9,250 nucleotides of DNA, taken from CAZTKP01 sp964614215. GTDB taxonomy: Bacteria > UBP6 > UBA1177. Position numbers and translations under genes: made by a program. The number at the start of each line of letters is the position of its first letter. Position 1 is the stretch's first letter. Under the pieces are notes generated by a model that did no database searches, was not told where the DNA came from, and worked only from the letters and a program-made list of their open reading frames with translations. Positions 1 through 7,508 of the stretch are shown here, piece by piece. The stretch spans positions 1-9,250 of the forward strand of contig CAZTKP010000109.1 of NCBI GenBank assembly GCA_964614215.1. The letters are read 5' to 3'.

Positions 1-1163
1 TTTCCGTCACCATTGAGATCCTTGAAAATGGCTTCAGTTCCACCGTCAACATCATCGATCTTTGTGTAGTTGTCGTTATCAAAGCCTGTTGCGCTTCCCC
101 AGTAAATTCTGTTCTTGAGACTGCATTTGGTCAGACACAGCCAGCCTGAGATGAAGATGTCGAGGTATCCGTCATCGTTAATGTCATCTACAGTTGCAGT
201 TTCCGGAGAAACGGAGTCAAGAGTCGTTCTGTTCGCCTCGCTCCAACTGAATTTGCCGTTGTCACTTCCCCAGTAGATATAGGATTTGAAAACTCCTACG
301 TACTCCTGAACACCGTTTGGAAAAACTATGTCTAAAAAGCCGTCTTTATTAAGGTCTGCAACCCTTGCTTTGGCTGCTCCCACAGTGGGAAGCTCGAGCT
401 TGTTGTTAATGTCAAACCCTGTCTCACTTCCCCAATAAATATAGGAGTTTATCTTGTATCCTGAACCGGTCATTCCCTCGCCGTTATACCTGTTTGGAGT
501 GATGACATCGATCCATCCGTCCTGATCAAGATCGACCAGAGTTATGTCAGAGCATCCAACCGTCGGGAACTCGAATCTGCTGCTGAGATCTATGCCGTCC
601 TTCGTGCCGTAATAAAGCAGTGAAATTGAATATCTGTTCTCATCCTCTTCACCCGCAAGACGCTGCTTGACCGAGGCAAAGGCGATATCTAAATAACCAT
701 CGTTATTCACATCCGCAACATCTACACCCATAGCACCGATCGTCGGTATCTCGATCCTGTTCTCAGCACTGTAGCCACTTGCTGAACCGAGATAAATATA
801 TGAATTAATGTTAGTGGAATTGTCATCCTCCGTGTGAGCAAAAACAATGTCAGGATAGCCGTCACAACCGATATCAGTACATGGCTCAGGCTCAGTGTCC
901 ACATCATCATCCGGAATTACATCCGCAATTTCATCGACAACCTCATCGGGCATTTCATCTACTGTTTCATCTGTGTCCTCTAGGTCCACTTCGTCCACTT
1001 TGTCCCTGTCCTCCGTTTCCTCTCCGTCCTCTGTGTCCCCTATGTCCGTTGTTTCATCAGCAGTAAGATCATCTCCCTCGTTCTCCGTGTCAGTTAGACT
1101 GCTTTTTTTTGAATTACAGGAAAAGAGAAGGAAAAACGCCAGCAAGACCACTAAATTCTTCAT
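1..1163 (-). CDS. VCBS/FG-GAP repeat lipoprotein, C-terminus beyond window
   Basis: The frame stays open from ATG at 1163 down to base 1, giving 387 codons with no stop. The product starts with a lipoprotein signal peptide (MKNLVVLLAFFLLFSC). The lipobox is LFSC and Cys16 is the predicted lipidated residue. Residues 24-94 are an extreme Asp/Glu-rich spacer. Residues 95-387 carry FG-GAP/VCBS-type repeats with calcium-loop motifs: DVNNDG at 151, DLDQDG at 211, DLNKDG at 270, DINDDG at 327 and DLNGDG at 382. Spacing is 55-60 residues, and most repeats also have a YIYWGS-like strand. A degenerate first loop (GCDGYPD) lies near residue 99. In known families such repeats form an integrin-like beta-propeller. 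The inferred location is a membrane-anchored surface or periplasmic protein; its ligand is unknown. It is divergent from the glycogen operon. Upstream of the ATG there is only a weak GTGGG ribosome-binding site. Family assignment is firm; function is not. Confidence 0.9.
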   Translation of the reverse strand, partial: MKNLVVLLAFFLLFSCNSKKSSLTDTENEGDDLTADETTDIGDTEDGEETEDRDKVDEVDLEDTDETVDEMPDEVVDEIADVIPDDDVDTEPEPCTDIGCDGYPDIVFAHTEDDNSTNINSYIYLGSASGYSAENRIEIPTIGAMGVDVADVNNDGYLDIAFASVKQRLAGEEDENRYSISLLYYGTKDGIDLSSRFEFPTVGCSDITLVDLDQDGWIDVITPNRYNGEGMTGSGYKINSYIYWGSETGFDINNKLELPTVGAAKARVADLNKDGFLDIVFPNGVQEYVGVFKSYIYWGSDNGKFSWSEANRTTLDSVSPETATVDDINDDGYLDIFISGWLCLTKCSLKNRIYWGSATGFDNDNYTKIDDVDGGTEAIFKDLNGDG

Positions 1164-1200
1164 GATATACCCACTATGTTTAATTCACACAACACGCCTG

Positions 1201-1228
1201 ATTATAACGGGAAAATATCTGAGGGCAA
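1201..1228 (-). promoter_or_regulatory. Predicted sigma70-like promoter for the minus-strand lipoprotein
   Basis: On the minus strand, TTGCCC (1228-1223) and a perfect TATAAT (1206-1201) are separated by 16 nt. Transcription would start near 1194, leaving a leader of about 30 nt before the ATG at 1163. The -35 box matches 4 of 6 consensus bases. This is a sequence-only prediction. Confidence 0.5.
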
Positions 1229-1259
1229 TTTAACATAAATTTCATTAAATCTAACCCTC
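1221..1259. repeat. Interrupted palindrome between divergent promoters, possible operator
   Basis: GAGGG (1221-1225) and ATTTAA (1228-1233) are mirrored by TTAAAT (1245-1250) and CCCTC (1255-1259), with centre near 1240. The left arm overlaps the -35 box of the minus-strand promoter. The right arm ends 7 nt before the -35 box of the plus-strand promoter. That position would suit a regulator controlling both directions. The inner arms are AT-only and could arise by chance; the GC-containing outer arms are more telling. Confidence 0.3.
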
Positions 1260-1266
1260 TCAAATA

Positions 1267-1294
1267 TTGTTATTTATACTCAAATAAGTACAAT
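1267..1294 (+). promoter_or_regulatory. Predicted sigma70-like promoter for the lipoprotein-glycogen operon
   Basis: TTGTTA (1267-1272) and TACAAT (1289-1294) are separated by 16 nt, matching 4/6 and 5/6 of consensus. Initiation near 1301 would leave a leader of about 26 nt before the ATG at 1327. No other clear promoter was seen in the short gaps downstream, so this one may drive all five genes to 8519. Confidence 0.4.
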
Positions 1295-1314
1295 GTTGTG
1301 ACGTGATAATTAAT

Positions 1315-1326
1315 GTGAGGGAAGTC
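1315..1326 (+). promoter_or_regulatory. Ribosome-binding site that fixes the lipoprotein start
   Basis: GAGG at 1317-1320 (within GTGAGGGA) lies 6 nt before ATG 1327. It favours that start over an in-frame GTG at 1303. The upstream start would add eight residues before the signal peptide and lies almost at the predicted transcription start. Confidence 0.6.
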
Positions 1327-2661
1327 ATGAAATTTAGTTCAATTATTTTAGTGGTTTTTAGCGTTTTCCTTTTTGTTTCGTGTGATAGCGGCAAGAGTAA
1401 TCTTAATGATGAGGAGTCTGTTGTCGATGATAAAGAGACGGTGGATGAAGCTGAGGTGATAGATGAAGTTGCTGATGAGGATGTTGCAACAGGTCCTGTC
1501 TGTGGAAACAGTGAAATTGAAGAAGGTGAGAACTGTGACGGTGGAACAAAACCGTGTACGGAGATCGATGAGGAAAAATACAGCTCGGGAACAGCGTCAT
1601 GTAAAGATGACTGCTCCGGATACGATGAAGAGAACTGTGTTGAAAAACCTGTCTGCGGAAACTCTGTCGCAGAAGAAGGTGAAGAATGCGATGGCGGGTC
1701 AGTTGAGTGTTCTGATTTGGGTTTTCTCACCGGTTTTGCCACATGTAAGGATGACTGCAGCGGCTATGATACTTCTGCCTGTCTCCCTCAATGCGGGAAC
1801 GGTGACCTCGAAGAAGGTGAAGACTGTGAACATGCACAAGATGAAGAGTCTCCCGAAACAATCAGCTGTCACAAACTTAGCTGGCTTGAATATAAAGCGG
1901 GAGATGCTGTGTGCGGAGATGACTGTAAATGGGATCTGACAGCCTGTGAACCTCTCGACGTTGTTCCTCAGTACGGAATGATCTCTCAGATAGGTGTTGA
2001 CACGGTTAACGGTATTACAGACGCTCAGAAACTCTGTGTGCCTCAGGAAGGTGAGGATAAGTGCGAGTTTGATGCCACTTTTGCACTGAATCATATTGGT
2101 GACACAACTTTCAATATTTCAGGAAGTTACAAGAACGGCACAAAGGTTATTCTCACGGCTCCTTCAGGGTTTGATGTTATTACAAAAGACAGCAAACAGG
2201 CTTGTCTTGCGGTTAACAAGGGTTTTGATCCGCTTCCGGAGAAGTTTTTCACACTTTTTGCATCAATTGCCTACGACAGACTGACTTTTCAGAACATAAA
2301 AATGTATGGTCCGCAGGTCGTGCTGATGTTCAACTCTGAAAATATCCCCAACACAACTCCCGGTCAGGATGATTACTACAACATAAGCGGAATAGGTGAT
2401 AATGATATTCTTGTTGCAATAGGCGAGCAGATGGGCGATGGATCTGGAGATATTGATGTTGACTCGCTCTGTATATCTGCGATCGCTTTCGGAAAAACGA
2501 TGGTGGTGAGCAATGCCTTTAATGTTATGCAGGACGGCGGCGGCGGAACTATAACATATTCAGGCTTTGATATACCGCTTTATCACCCGACTGAAACTCC
2601 ACTTGGAGATTTGACTGAAATGGTTAAGGAATACGGACTTGAGAACATTTGTGAAAAATAG
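1327..2661 (+). CDS. Cysteine-rich-repeat lipoprotein, first gene of the glycogen operon
   Basis: This is a 444-residue exported lipoprotein. The signal peptide (MKFSSIILVVFSVFLFVSC) ends at Cys19, with a slightly relaxed lipobox (FVSC). An acidic spacer covers about residues 27-53. Three six-cysteine repeats follow: Cys59-104, Cys110-152 and Cys156-207. Each starts CGN(S/G), contains a GE.C core, and ends with C-x3-C then a seven- or six-residue gap to the last Cys. This matches the myxobacterial disulfide-repeat/DUF4215-like type. Residues 210-444 are an unrecognised, probably beta-rich domain with five more cysteines (237, 246, 293, 382, 442). The fold needs an oxidising compartment, so a periplasmic or surface location is inferred. 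Its stop codon overlaps the next gene's ribosome-binding site, implying co-transcription with sugar-phosphate genes. Its role there is unknown. The gene call and lipoprotein nature are strong. Confidence 0.92.
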   Translation: MKFSSIILVVFSVFLFVSCDSGKSNLNDEESVVDDKETVDEAEVIDEVADEDVATGPVCGNSEIEEGENCDGGTKPCTEIDEEKYSSGTASCKDDCSGYDEENCVEKPVCGNSVAEEGEECDGGSVECSDLGFLTGFATCKDDCSGYDTSACLPQCGNGDLEEGEDCEHAQDEESPETISCHKLSWLEYKAGDAVCGDDCKWDLTACEPLDVVPQYGMISQIGVDTVNGITDAQKLCVPQEGEDKCEFDATFALNHIGDTTFNISGSYKNGTKVILTAPSGFDVITKDSKQACLAVNKGFDPLPEKFFTLFASIAYDRLTFQNIKMYGPQVVLMFNSENIPNTTPGQDDYYNISGIGDNDILVAIGEQMGDGSGDIDVDSLCISAIAFGKTMVVSNAFNVMQDGGGGTITYSGFDIPLYHPTETPLGDLTEMVKEYGLENICEK

Positions 2662-2670
2662 GAGCAGAAA
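2660..2670 (+). promoter_or_regulatory. Mutase ribosome-binding site overlapping the lipoprotein stop codon
   Basis: AGGAG at 2660-2664 shares its first two bases with the TAG stop at 2659-2661 and sits 6 nt before ATG 2671. Ribosomes finishing the lipoprotein would uncover or reuse this site, so translational coupling is likely. Confidence 0.6.
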
Positions 2671-4047
2671 ATGAAGGTCAACAGAACTATTTTCAGACAG
2701 TACGATGTCAGAGGATTTGTTGAAAGAGATCTGGGTGGAGATTTTGCATACAATCTTGCAAGAGGCTGTGCAGCTTACTTTAAAAGAAAGGACCTTGCTC
2801 TGAAAAAGGTCAGCATAGGTCACGACGCAAGAGAAAGTTCACCTGTTTTTGCCAAGGCTCTGATGGATGGATTTAACGATTCGGGTATCGATACGGTCTT
2901 TCTCGGCATGGTTCCGACGGGACTTCTGTACTATTCGCTTTTCAATCTCGATGTTCAGGGCGGAATAATGATAACCGGCAGCCATAACCCTCCGGAATAT
3001 AACGGTTTTAAGATCAATCTGGGAGATCTACCCGTCTATGGTGACGGAATCCTGGAGATCGCGGACATTATGGAAGCTGAAGATTTTATCGATGCTCAGG
3101 ATAAGGGTAGGAAAAGCAGCTACAACATCATTCCGGATTTTGAGAGATACATACATCAGACTATTAAGATAGAAAATCCTGAAAGGCTTCATATCGTTGT
3201 TGACAGCGGAAACGGTGTCGGAGGATTTGTTGCGGTGCCCATTCTCAGAAAACTGGGTGTAAAAGTTACGAGCCTTTACGAAGAGCCGGACGGAAATTTT
3301 CCTAACCATCATCCTGACCCAACAGTTGAAGATTACATCCAGGATATGATCAAAGCTGTAAAGGAAAGCGATGCCGTCATGGGAATCGGTTATGACGGTG
3401 ATGCCGACAGGATAGGACTTGTCGATGGAAACGGAGATATCATCTGGGGAGATAAGATACTTACTATCTTTGCCAGAAGTGTTCTGGAGGCAGTTCCGGG
3501 AGCTACGATAGTCGGTGAAGTAAAGTGCAGCAAAACCTTTTATGACGACATCAAGGCCCGGGGCGGTAAAGGTGTGATGTGGAAGGCGGGTCACTCTCTC
3601 ATTAAGGCCAAGATGAAGGAACTTAAAGCAGATCTCGGCGGAGAGATGAGCGGACACATCTTCTTCAAACACCGTTTCTTCGGTTATGATTGTGCCATCT
3701 ATTCAACTTTCAGACTTCTTGAAATAGTCTCAAAGATGGAAAAAGTCGACTTCAGCAAACTTCTTGAAGGAATTCCGGAAACATTCTCGACCCCTGAGAT
3801 CAGGATCGAGGTCGATGAGGAGAAAAAGTTCGGAATAGTTGAAAAGACTGTCGAATACTTCAAAAAAGAAGGCTACGACGTTGTCGATGTCGACGGTGTC
3901 AGAGTTACATTTGATGACGGCTGGGGACTTATGAGGCCTAGTAACACTCAGAATGTTATCGTTATGAGAGTTGAGGCTGATTCTCAGGAAAGAGTCAATG
4001 AAATTGCAGATATGCTGCAGACTAAACTTAATGAATATAACAGCTAA
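2671..4047 (+). CDS. manB: Phosphoglucomutase/phosphomannomutase (AlgC-type)
   Basis: This cytoplasmic alpha-D-phosphohexomutase of 458 residues is close to the family norm of about 460. It interconverts hexose-6-phosphate and hexose-1-phosphate through a phosphoserine. All four active-site elements are present: the phosphoserine loop TGSHNP with Ser104; the magnesium loop DGDADR with Asp242, Asp244 and Asp246; the sugar-specificity loop GEMSGH at 324-329; and the phosphate-binding loop RPSNTQN at 422-428. Motif numbers nearly match Pseudomonas AlgC, which acts on both glucose and mannose phosphates. Family members usually read RxSNTEP or RASNTTP in the last loop, so the Gln-Asn ending is slightly unusual. 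With glgC next, 12 nt downstream, the likely job is supplying glucose-1-phosphate. Mannose-1-phosphate activity remains possible. The symbol is a family label, not proof of substrate. Confidence 0.95.
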   Translation: MKVNRTIFRQYDVRGFVERDLGGDFAYNLARGCAAYFKRKDLALKKVSIGHDARESSPVFAKALMDGFNDSGIDTVFLGMVPTGLLYYSLFNLDVQGGIMITGSHNPPEYNGFKINLGDLPVYGDGILEIADIMEAEDFIDAQDKGRKSSYNIIPDFERYIHQTIKIENPERLHIVVDSGNGVGGFVAVPILRKLGVKVTSLYEEPDGNFPNHHPDPTVEDYIQDMIKAVKESDAVMGIGYDGDADRIGLVDGNGDIIWGDKILTIFARSVLEAVPGATIVGEVKCSKTFYDDIKARGGKGVMWKAGHSLIKAKMKELKADLGGEMSGHIFFKHRFFGYDCAIYSTFRLLEIVSKMEKVDFSKLLEGIPETFSTPEIRIEVDEEKKFGIVEKTVEYFKKEGYDVVDVDGVRVTFDDGWGLMRPSNTQNVIVMRVEADSQERVNEIADMLQTKLNEYNS

Positions 4048-4059
4048 AAGGGGAGGACA

Positions 4060-5310
4060 ATGTCAAGAACTTTAGCTATGATCCTTGCCGGCGGGCAGGG
4101 AAAAAGGCTTTCGCCGCTTACACTGGAAAGAGCAAAACCTGCTGTTCCTTTCGGCGGAAATTACAGAATAATCGATTTTGTTCTGAGTAACTTTGTGAAT
4201 TCAGGGTATATGCAGATAAAGGTACTCACGCAGTTCATGAGTAACTCGCTTAACGAGCATCTTTCACAGAACTGGATACTTTCACAGACTTTCAACCAGT
4301 ATGTTTCGAGTGTTCCAGCTCAGATGAGAACTGGGGACAACTGGTACATGGGAAGTGCTGATGCCATTTATCAGAACCTGAATCTGATAAAAGACGAATC
4401 GCCGATAGATGTTTTTGTCTTTTCAGGAGATCACATCTATAAAATGGATGTCTCCCAGATGCATAATTACCACAATATCAAGAAAGCCGATATGACGATC
4501 GCGGCTATTCCTGTTCCTATTGAAGAGGCTTCGGCTTTCGGAGTTATAGAGATAGATAAGGACTACCGCATGGTCGGTTTCGAGGAGAAGCCTGAAAATC
4601 CCAAATGTATTCCGGGACAACCTGACATGGCTCTTGTGAGTATGGGCAACTATCTTTTTAAAGCCGATATTCTTGTAGATGTGGTGCTGGATGATGCAAA
4701 GGATAAAAACAGCGAGCACGATTTCGGGAAGAATATAATTCCTGCACTTTATCCTCATGCCAGAGTTTATGTCTACGACTTTCTTAAGAACAAGATCTAT
4801 ATGCCTGAAGAGGATTCCTACGAGAAACCTTACTGGCGTGATGTCGGAACGATAAAAAGCTACTTTGAAGCACAGATGGACCTTGTTTCCGTTTCTCCGG
4901 CGATCAATCTTTACAACAGAAACTGGCCGATCTTCGGATTCTCGGAAGTGAAGATGCCGCCTGCAAAGTTCGTTTTTGCAGATAAAAAGAACAAAAGGCT
5001 CGGAGTTGCAACGGATTCCGTTATTTCCGAAGGATGTATAATCAGCGGAGGTTCTGTCAACCGTTCGATCCTTTCTCCGGGAGTGAGGGTGAACAGCTAC
5101 GCATCGGTAAATAACTGTGTTCTTCTTAACGATGTCGAGGTCGGAAGATACTGTGAGCTGAAAAATGTAATTATCGACAAGAGAGTTATAGTTCCGCCGG
5201 AAACAAAGATAGGATTCGATCTGAAAAAAGATAAAGAAAGAGGTTTCACCGTTACTGAAGAAGGGATCGTTGTGGTTCCCAAGGAGTATAACTTTCAGGA
5301 GGACAGATAG
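4060..5310 (+). CDS. glgC: Glucose-1-phosphate adenylyltransferase (ADP-glucose pyrophosphorylase)
   Basis: The enzyme makes ADP-glucose and pyrophosphate from ATP and glucose-1-phosphate, normally the regulated step of bacterial glycogen synthesis. The length of 416 residues fits the family. Visible motifs are AGGQGKRLSPLT at 10-21, RAKPAVPFGG at 24-33, GDHIYKMD at 123-130 (equivalent of the E. coli catalytic Asp142), PIEEASAFGV at 153-162, FEEKP at 174-178 (glucose-1-phosphate Lys177), HDFGK at 220-224 and PYWRDVGT at 257-264. Residues from about 315 to 385 form the left-handed beta-helix domain typical of GlgC. The position I align with the E. coli fructose-bisphosphate activator residue Lys39 is Glu23, so allosteric control may differ. 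A strong GGGGAGG site precedes the ATG, and the gene lies 12 nt after the mutase and 3 nt before the GH57 gene. Confidence 0.97.
   Translation: MSRTLAMILAGGQGKRLSPLTLERAKPAVPFGGNYRIIDFVLSNFVNSGYMQIKVLTQFMSNSLNEHLSQNWILSQTFNQYVSSVPAQMRTGDNWYMGSADAIYQNLNLIKDESPIDVFVFSGDHIYKMDVSQMHNYHNIKKADMTIAAIPVPIEEASAFGVIEIDKDYRMVGFEEKPENPKCIPGQPDMALVSMGNYLFKADILVDVVLDDAKDKNSEHDFGKNIIPALYPHARVYVYDFLKNKIYMPEEDSYEKPYWRDVGTIKSYFEAQMDLVSVSPAINLYNRNWPIFGFSEVKMPPAKFVFADKKNKRLGVATDSVISEGCIISGGSVNRSILSPGVRVNSYASVNNCVLLNDVEVGRYCELKNVIIDKRVIVPPETKIGFDLKKDKERGFTVTEEGIVVVPKEYNFQEDR
5297..5302 (+). promoter_or_regulatory. Ribosome-binding site for the GH57 gene inside the glgC 3' end
   Basis: A consensus AGGAGG lies within the last codons of glgC, 11 nt before ATG 5314. 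Only three bases separate the two reading frames, so coupled translation is likely. Confidence 0.6.
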
Positions 5311-5313
5311 CCT

Positions 5314-7491
5314 ATGACTAGACTGGTTTTTCTGTGGCACATGCATCAGCCTTACTACCGCGATGCAAATACGGGAAAGTATCTGATGCCGTGGGTGAGA
5401 CTTCATGCGCTCAAAGGATACTATGACATTCCTCTTGCGATGGAAAAGTTCGGAGTTAAGGGTGTCGTCAATGTCGTTCCGTCTCTGATAGAGCAGCTTC
5501 TTGACTATACGGATAACAACGCAACGGATCCCTGGCTTGAGCATACTCTTATGAATCCCGCAGATATGAAGAGTGAGGACAAGGCCTTTGTCCTGCGTAA
5601 CTTTTTCATGCTTAACTGGGAAAGACTTGTAAAGACATCTCCAAGATACCACAAGATCCTGACAAAGAGACAGCGGTACGAGAACAAACTGAACTGGGCG
5701 GAAATGTCGAAGATGTTCACTGACGACGAGATCTTTGACCTTCAGGTTCTTTTTAACCTCAAATGGTTCGGGTTCATGGCGAGGGAAAGATATCCCAGAC
5801 TTGTGGAACTTGACGAAAAGGACAGACTGTTCACGGAAAAAGATAAGGCTGACGTTATCGATATTCAGAAGCAGGTTCTCAAGGAAATTGTTCCGCTTTA
5901 CAGCAGACTGGCAGGTGAAAATGTTATTGAGCTCAGCTTCACGCCGTTCTATCATCCGATCTTTCCTCTCATCCATGACACGGATATTTCAAGACGAAGT
6001 TCGGGAGCTCCTCTGCCGGAGCAGTTCTCCTATCCGGAAGATGCTGTATGGCACCTGAAAGAGGGAAAGGAGTACAGTGAAAAGTTCTGGGGCAAGGAAC
6101 TTAAAGGAATGTGGCCGGCTGAAGGTTCGGTCTCTCCCGAGATTATTCCTGTAGCTGCTGATGCCGGTGTGAAATGGCTTGCAACAGATGAAGGTATTCT
6201 TCTTAATTCTTTAGGGACTCATGATAAATCTTCGGTCCTTTACCGTCCGTACAGGCTGAAGGCAGGTGGAGAACAGCATATTGTAGGTTTTTTCAGGGAT
6301 AAGTATCTGAGCGATCTTCTGGGTTTCTCTTTTTCCAGGATGGCTCCTGAAAAGGCGGCGGATATTTTTATGAACTATGTTAAAAGTGTCAGATACAACC
6401 TTCCGCAGGGGCATCCTGAACCGGTCGTTTCCGTTATTCTTGACGGTGAAAATGCCTGGGAAAGTTATCCCGATAACGGTATTCACTTCATAAAGGAGCT
6501 GTTCTCAAAACTTAAGGATAACGGTGAAGTGACAACATCCACATATGAAGAGGTCATTGAGAGTGAAGCTCACGAGATCATGCAGCCTCTCCCCAAGCTT
6601 TTTTCAGGTTCATGGATAAACAGTAACTACGAAATATGGATAGGAAATGACGAGGATAATACGGCGTGGGATTATCTGAAACGTGTCCGTGATTTTTACG
6701 AGAAGTACCGCAAGGAGAACGTTGTAGTTCCCAAGGTGGAAAAAGAGGTCATGCGCTCGCTTTACAGGGCCGAGGGGAGTGACTGGTTCTGGTGGTACGG
6801 GCCTCATTTCTCAACCGAGAATGACTGGCTTTTTGACAGACTTTTCAGAAGACATCTGCGGCATGTGTACAACCTGCTTGGAGAGAAGTATCCGACTTTT
6901 CTGGATATTCCCATCAGTTCTTCATCAAGTGTAAATGCAATTCTTTGTCCTACGAGCACGATAAAACCTGCGATCACAGGAAGAAATGACTCTTACTACG
7001 AATGGTCCGGAGCAGGTATCTTTGAAAGTGGAAAAAAGACCGGCGGGGCTATGTATAACTCGATCAGACTGACCGATTCCATCCTTTTCGGGTTTGACAG
7101 GGACAATCTTTATTTCAAGATACAGCTCGTCGATCCGGTAAGTTTCTACGAGCATAAGAAATACACGCTTAAAGGATTCATCATGAACGGAAAGGACCTT
7201 GATTTCAACCTTCCCGTCATAAGGATGTCGGCTGTTGATTTTGCTGTGCACTATAACAATGAAGCCGGTCTGCTTGCTGAAATAGTAGGTGCGGGAAGGG
7301 CGGCTTTTGATGAAGTGCTTGAGTTCAGACTTAATGCTGAAAAGGCCGGGCTTAAAAAAGGAGAGAAGATAGGGGTTTACTTTAAGATCATTTCCAATGA
7401 AGGTGTCGAGCTCGAGCGCATCCCTTCAGCAGGATCAATTGATCTTACGGTTCCTGACGAGGCTGCTCTCTATACGCTGTGGGATGTTTAG
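5314..7491 (+). CDS. Glycoside hydrolase family 57 alpha-glucan-active enzyme
   Basis: This is a 725-residue GH57 protein, a retaining family that includes alpha-amylases, amylopullulanases, 4-alpha-glucanotransferases and branching enzymes. Region 1 is WHMHQP at residues 8-13. Region 2 is near TPFYHPIFPLIHD at 210-222. The probable nucleophile is Glu270 in MWPAEG, followed by WLATDEG at 288-294. The probable acid/base is Asp377 in LDGENAWE. After the catalytic barrel come a helical part (about 440-530, including SDWFWWYG at 489-496) and a C-terminal beta-rich domain (about 555-725) that I cannot name. The layout resembles COG1449 proteins annotated as alpha-amylase/alpha-mannosidase. There is no signal peptide, so it is cytoplasmic. 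Beside glgC it most likely reshapes or degrades stored glucan. Hydrolase and transferase activity cannot be told apart from sequence. Confidence 0.93.
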   Translation: MTRLVFLWHMHQPYYRDANTGKYLMPWVRLHALKGYYDIPLAMEKFGVKGVVNVVPSLIEQLLDYTDNNATDPWLEHTLMNPADMKSEDKAFVLRNFFMLNWERLVKTSPRYHKILTKRQRYENKLNWAEMSKMFTDDEIFDLQVLFNLKWFGFMARERYPRLVELDEKDRLFTEKDKADVIDIQKQVLKEIVPLYSRLAGENVIELSFTPFYHPIFPLIHDTDISRRSSGAPLPEQFSYPEDAVWHLKEGKEYSEKFWGKELKGMWPAEGSVSPEIIPVAADAGVKWLATDEGILLNSLGTHDKSSVLYRPYRLKAGGEQHIVGFFRDKYLSDLLGFSFSRMAPEKAADIFMNYVKSVRYNLPQGHPEPVVSVILDGENAWESYPDNGIHFIKELFSKLKDNGEVTTSTYEEVIESEAHEIMQPLPKLFSGSWINSNYEIWIGNDEDNTAWDYLKRVRDFYEKYRKENVVVPKVEKEVMRSLYRAEGSDWFWWYGPHFSTENDWLFDRLFRRHLRHVYNLLGEKYPTFLDIPISSSSSVNAILCPTSTIKPAITGRNDSYYEWSGAGIFESGKKTGGAMYNSIRLTDSILFGFDRDNLYFKIQLVDPVSFYEHKKYTLKGFIMNGKDLDFNLPVIRMSAVDFAVHYNNEAGLLAEIVGAGRAAFDEVLEFRLNAEKAGLKKGEKIGVYFKIISNEGVELERIPSAGSIDLTVPDEAALYTLWDV

Positions 7492-7495
7492 TTTT

Positions 7496-7508
7496 AGGAA
7501 GGTGCAAC
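7496..7508 (+). promoter_or_regulatory. Ribosome-binding site that decides the GalT-like start
   Basis: AGGAAGG at 7496-7502 stands 6 nt before ATG 7509. It supports that start over an in-frame GTG at 7479, which overlaps the GH57 gene and would add ten residues not typical of the family. Confidence 0.65.

Noticed and set aside
895..1233. Plus-strand Ser-rich frame opposite the acidic spacer of the first lipoprotein
   Set aside because: The Ser/Val runs are the complement of Asp/Glu codons in the real minus-strand gene, which has a signal peptide and repeats.
1303..1326. Upstream GTG start for the cysteine-repeat lipoprotein
   Set aside because: It would put eight residues before the signal peptide and sits at the predicted transcription start. 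ATG 1327 has a properly spaced ribosome-binding site.
3028..3672. 214-codon minus-strand frame opposite the mutase gene
   Set aside because: It is antisense to conserved active-site coding sequence, with no recognisable protein features.
4423..5976. 517-codon open frame on the minus strand opposite glgC and the start of the GH57 gene
   Set aside because: It lies wholly antisense to two strongly conserved enzymes, its predicted protein has no recognisable motif, and it spans a gene junction. It is best explained by codon bias of the sense genes.
7479..7508. Upstream GTG start for the GalT-like gene overlapping the GH57 gene
   Set aside because: The extra ten residues are not GalT-like, and AGGAAGG is spaced correctly for ATG 7509.
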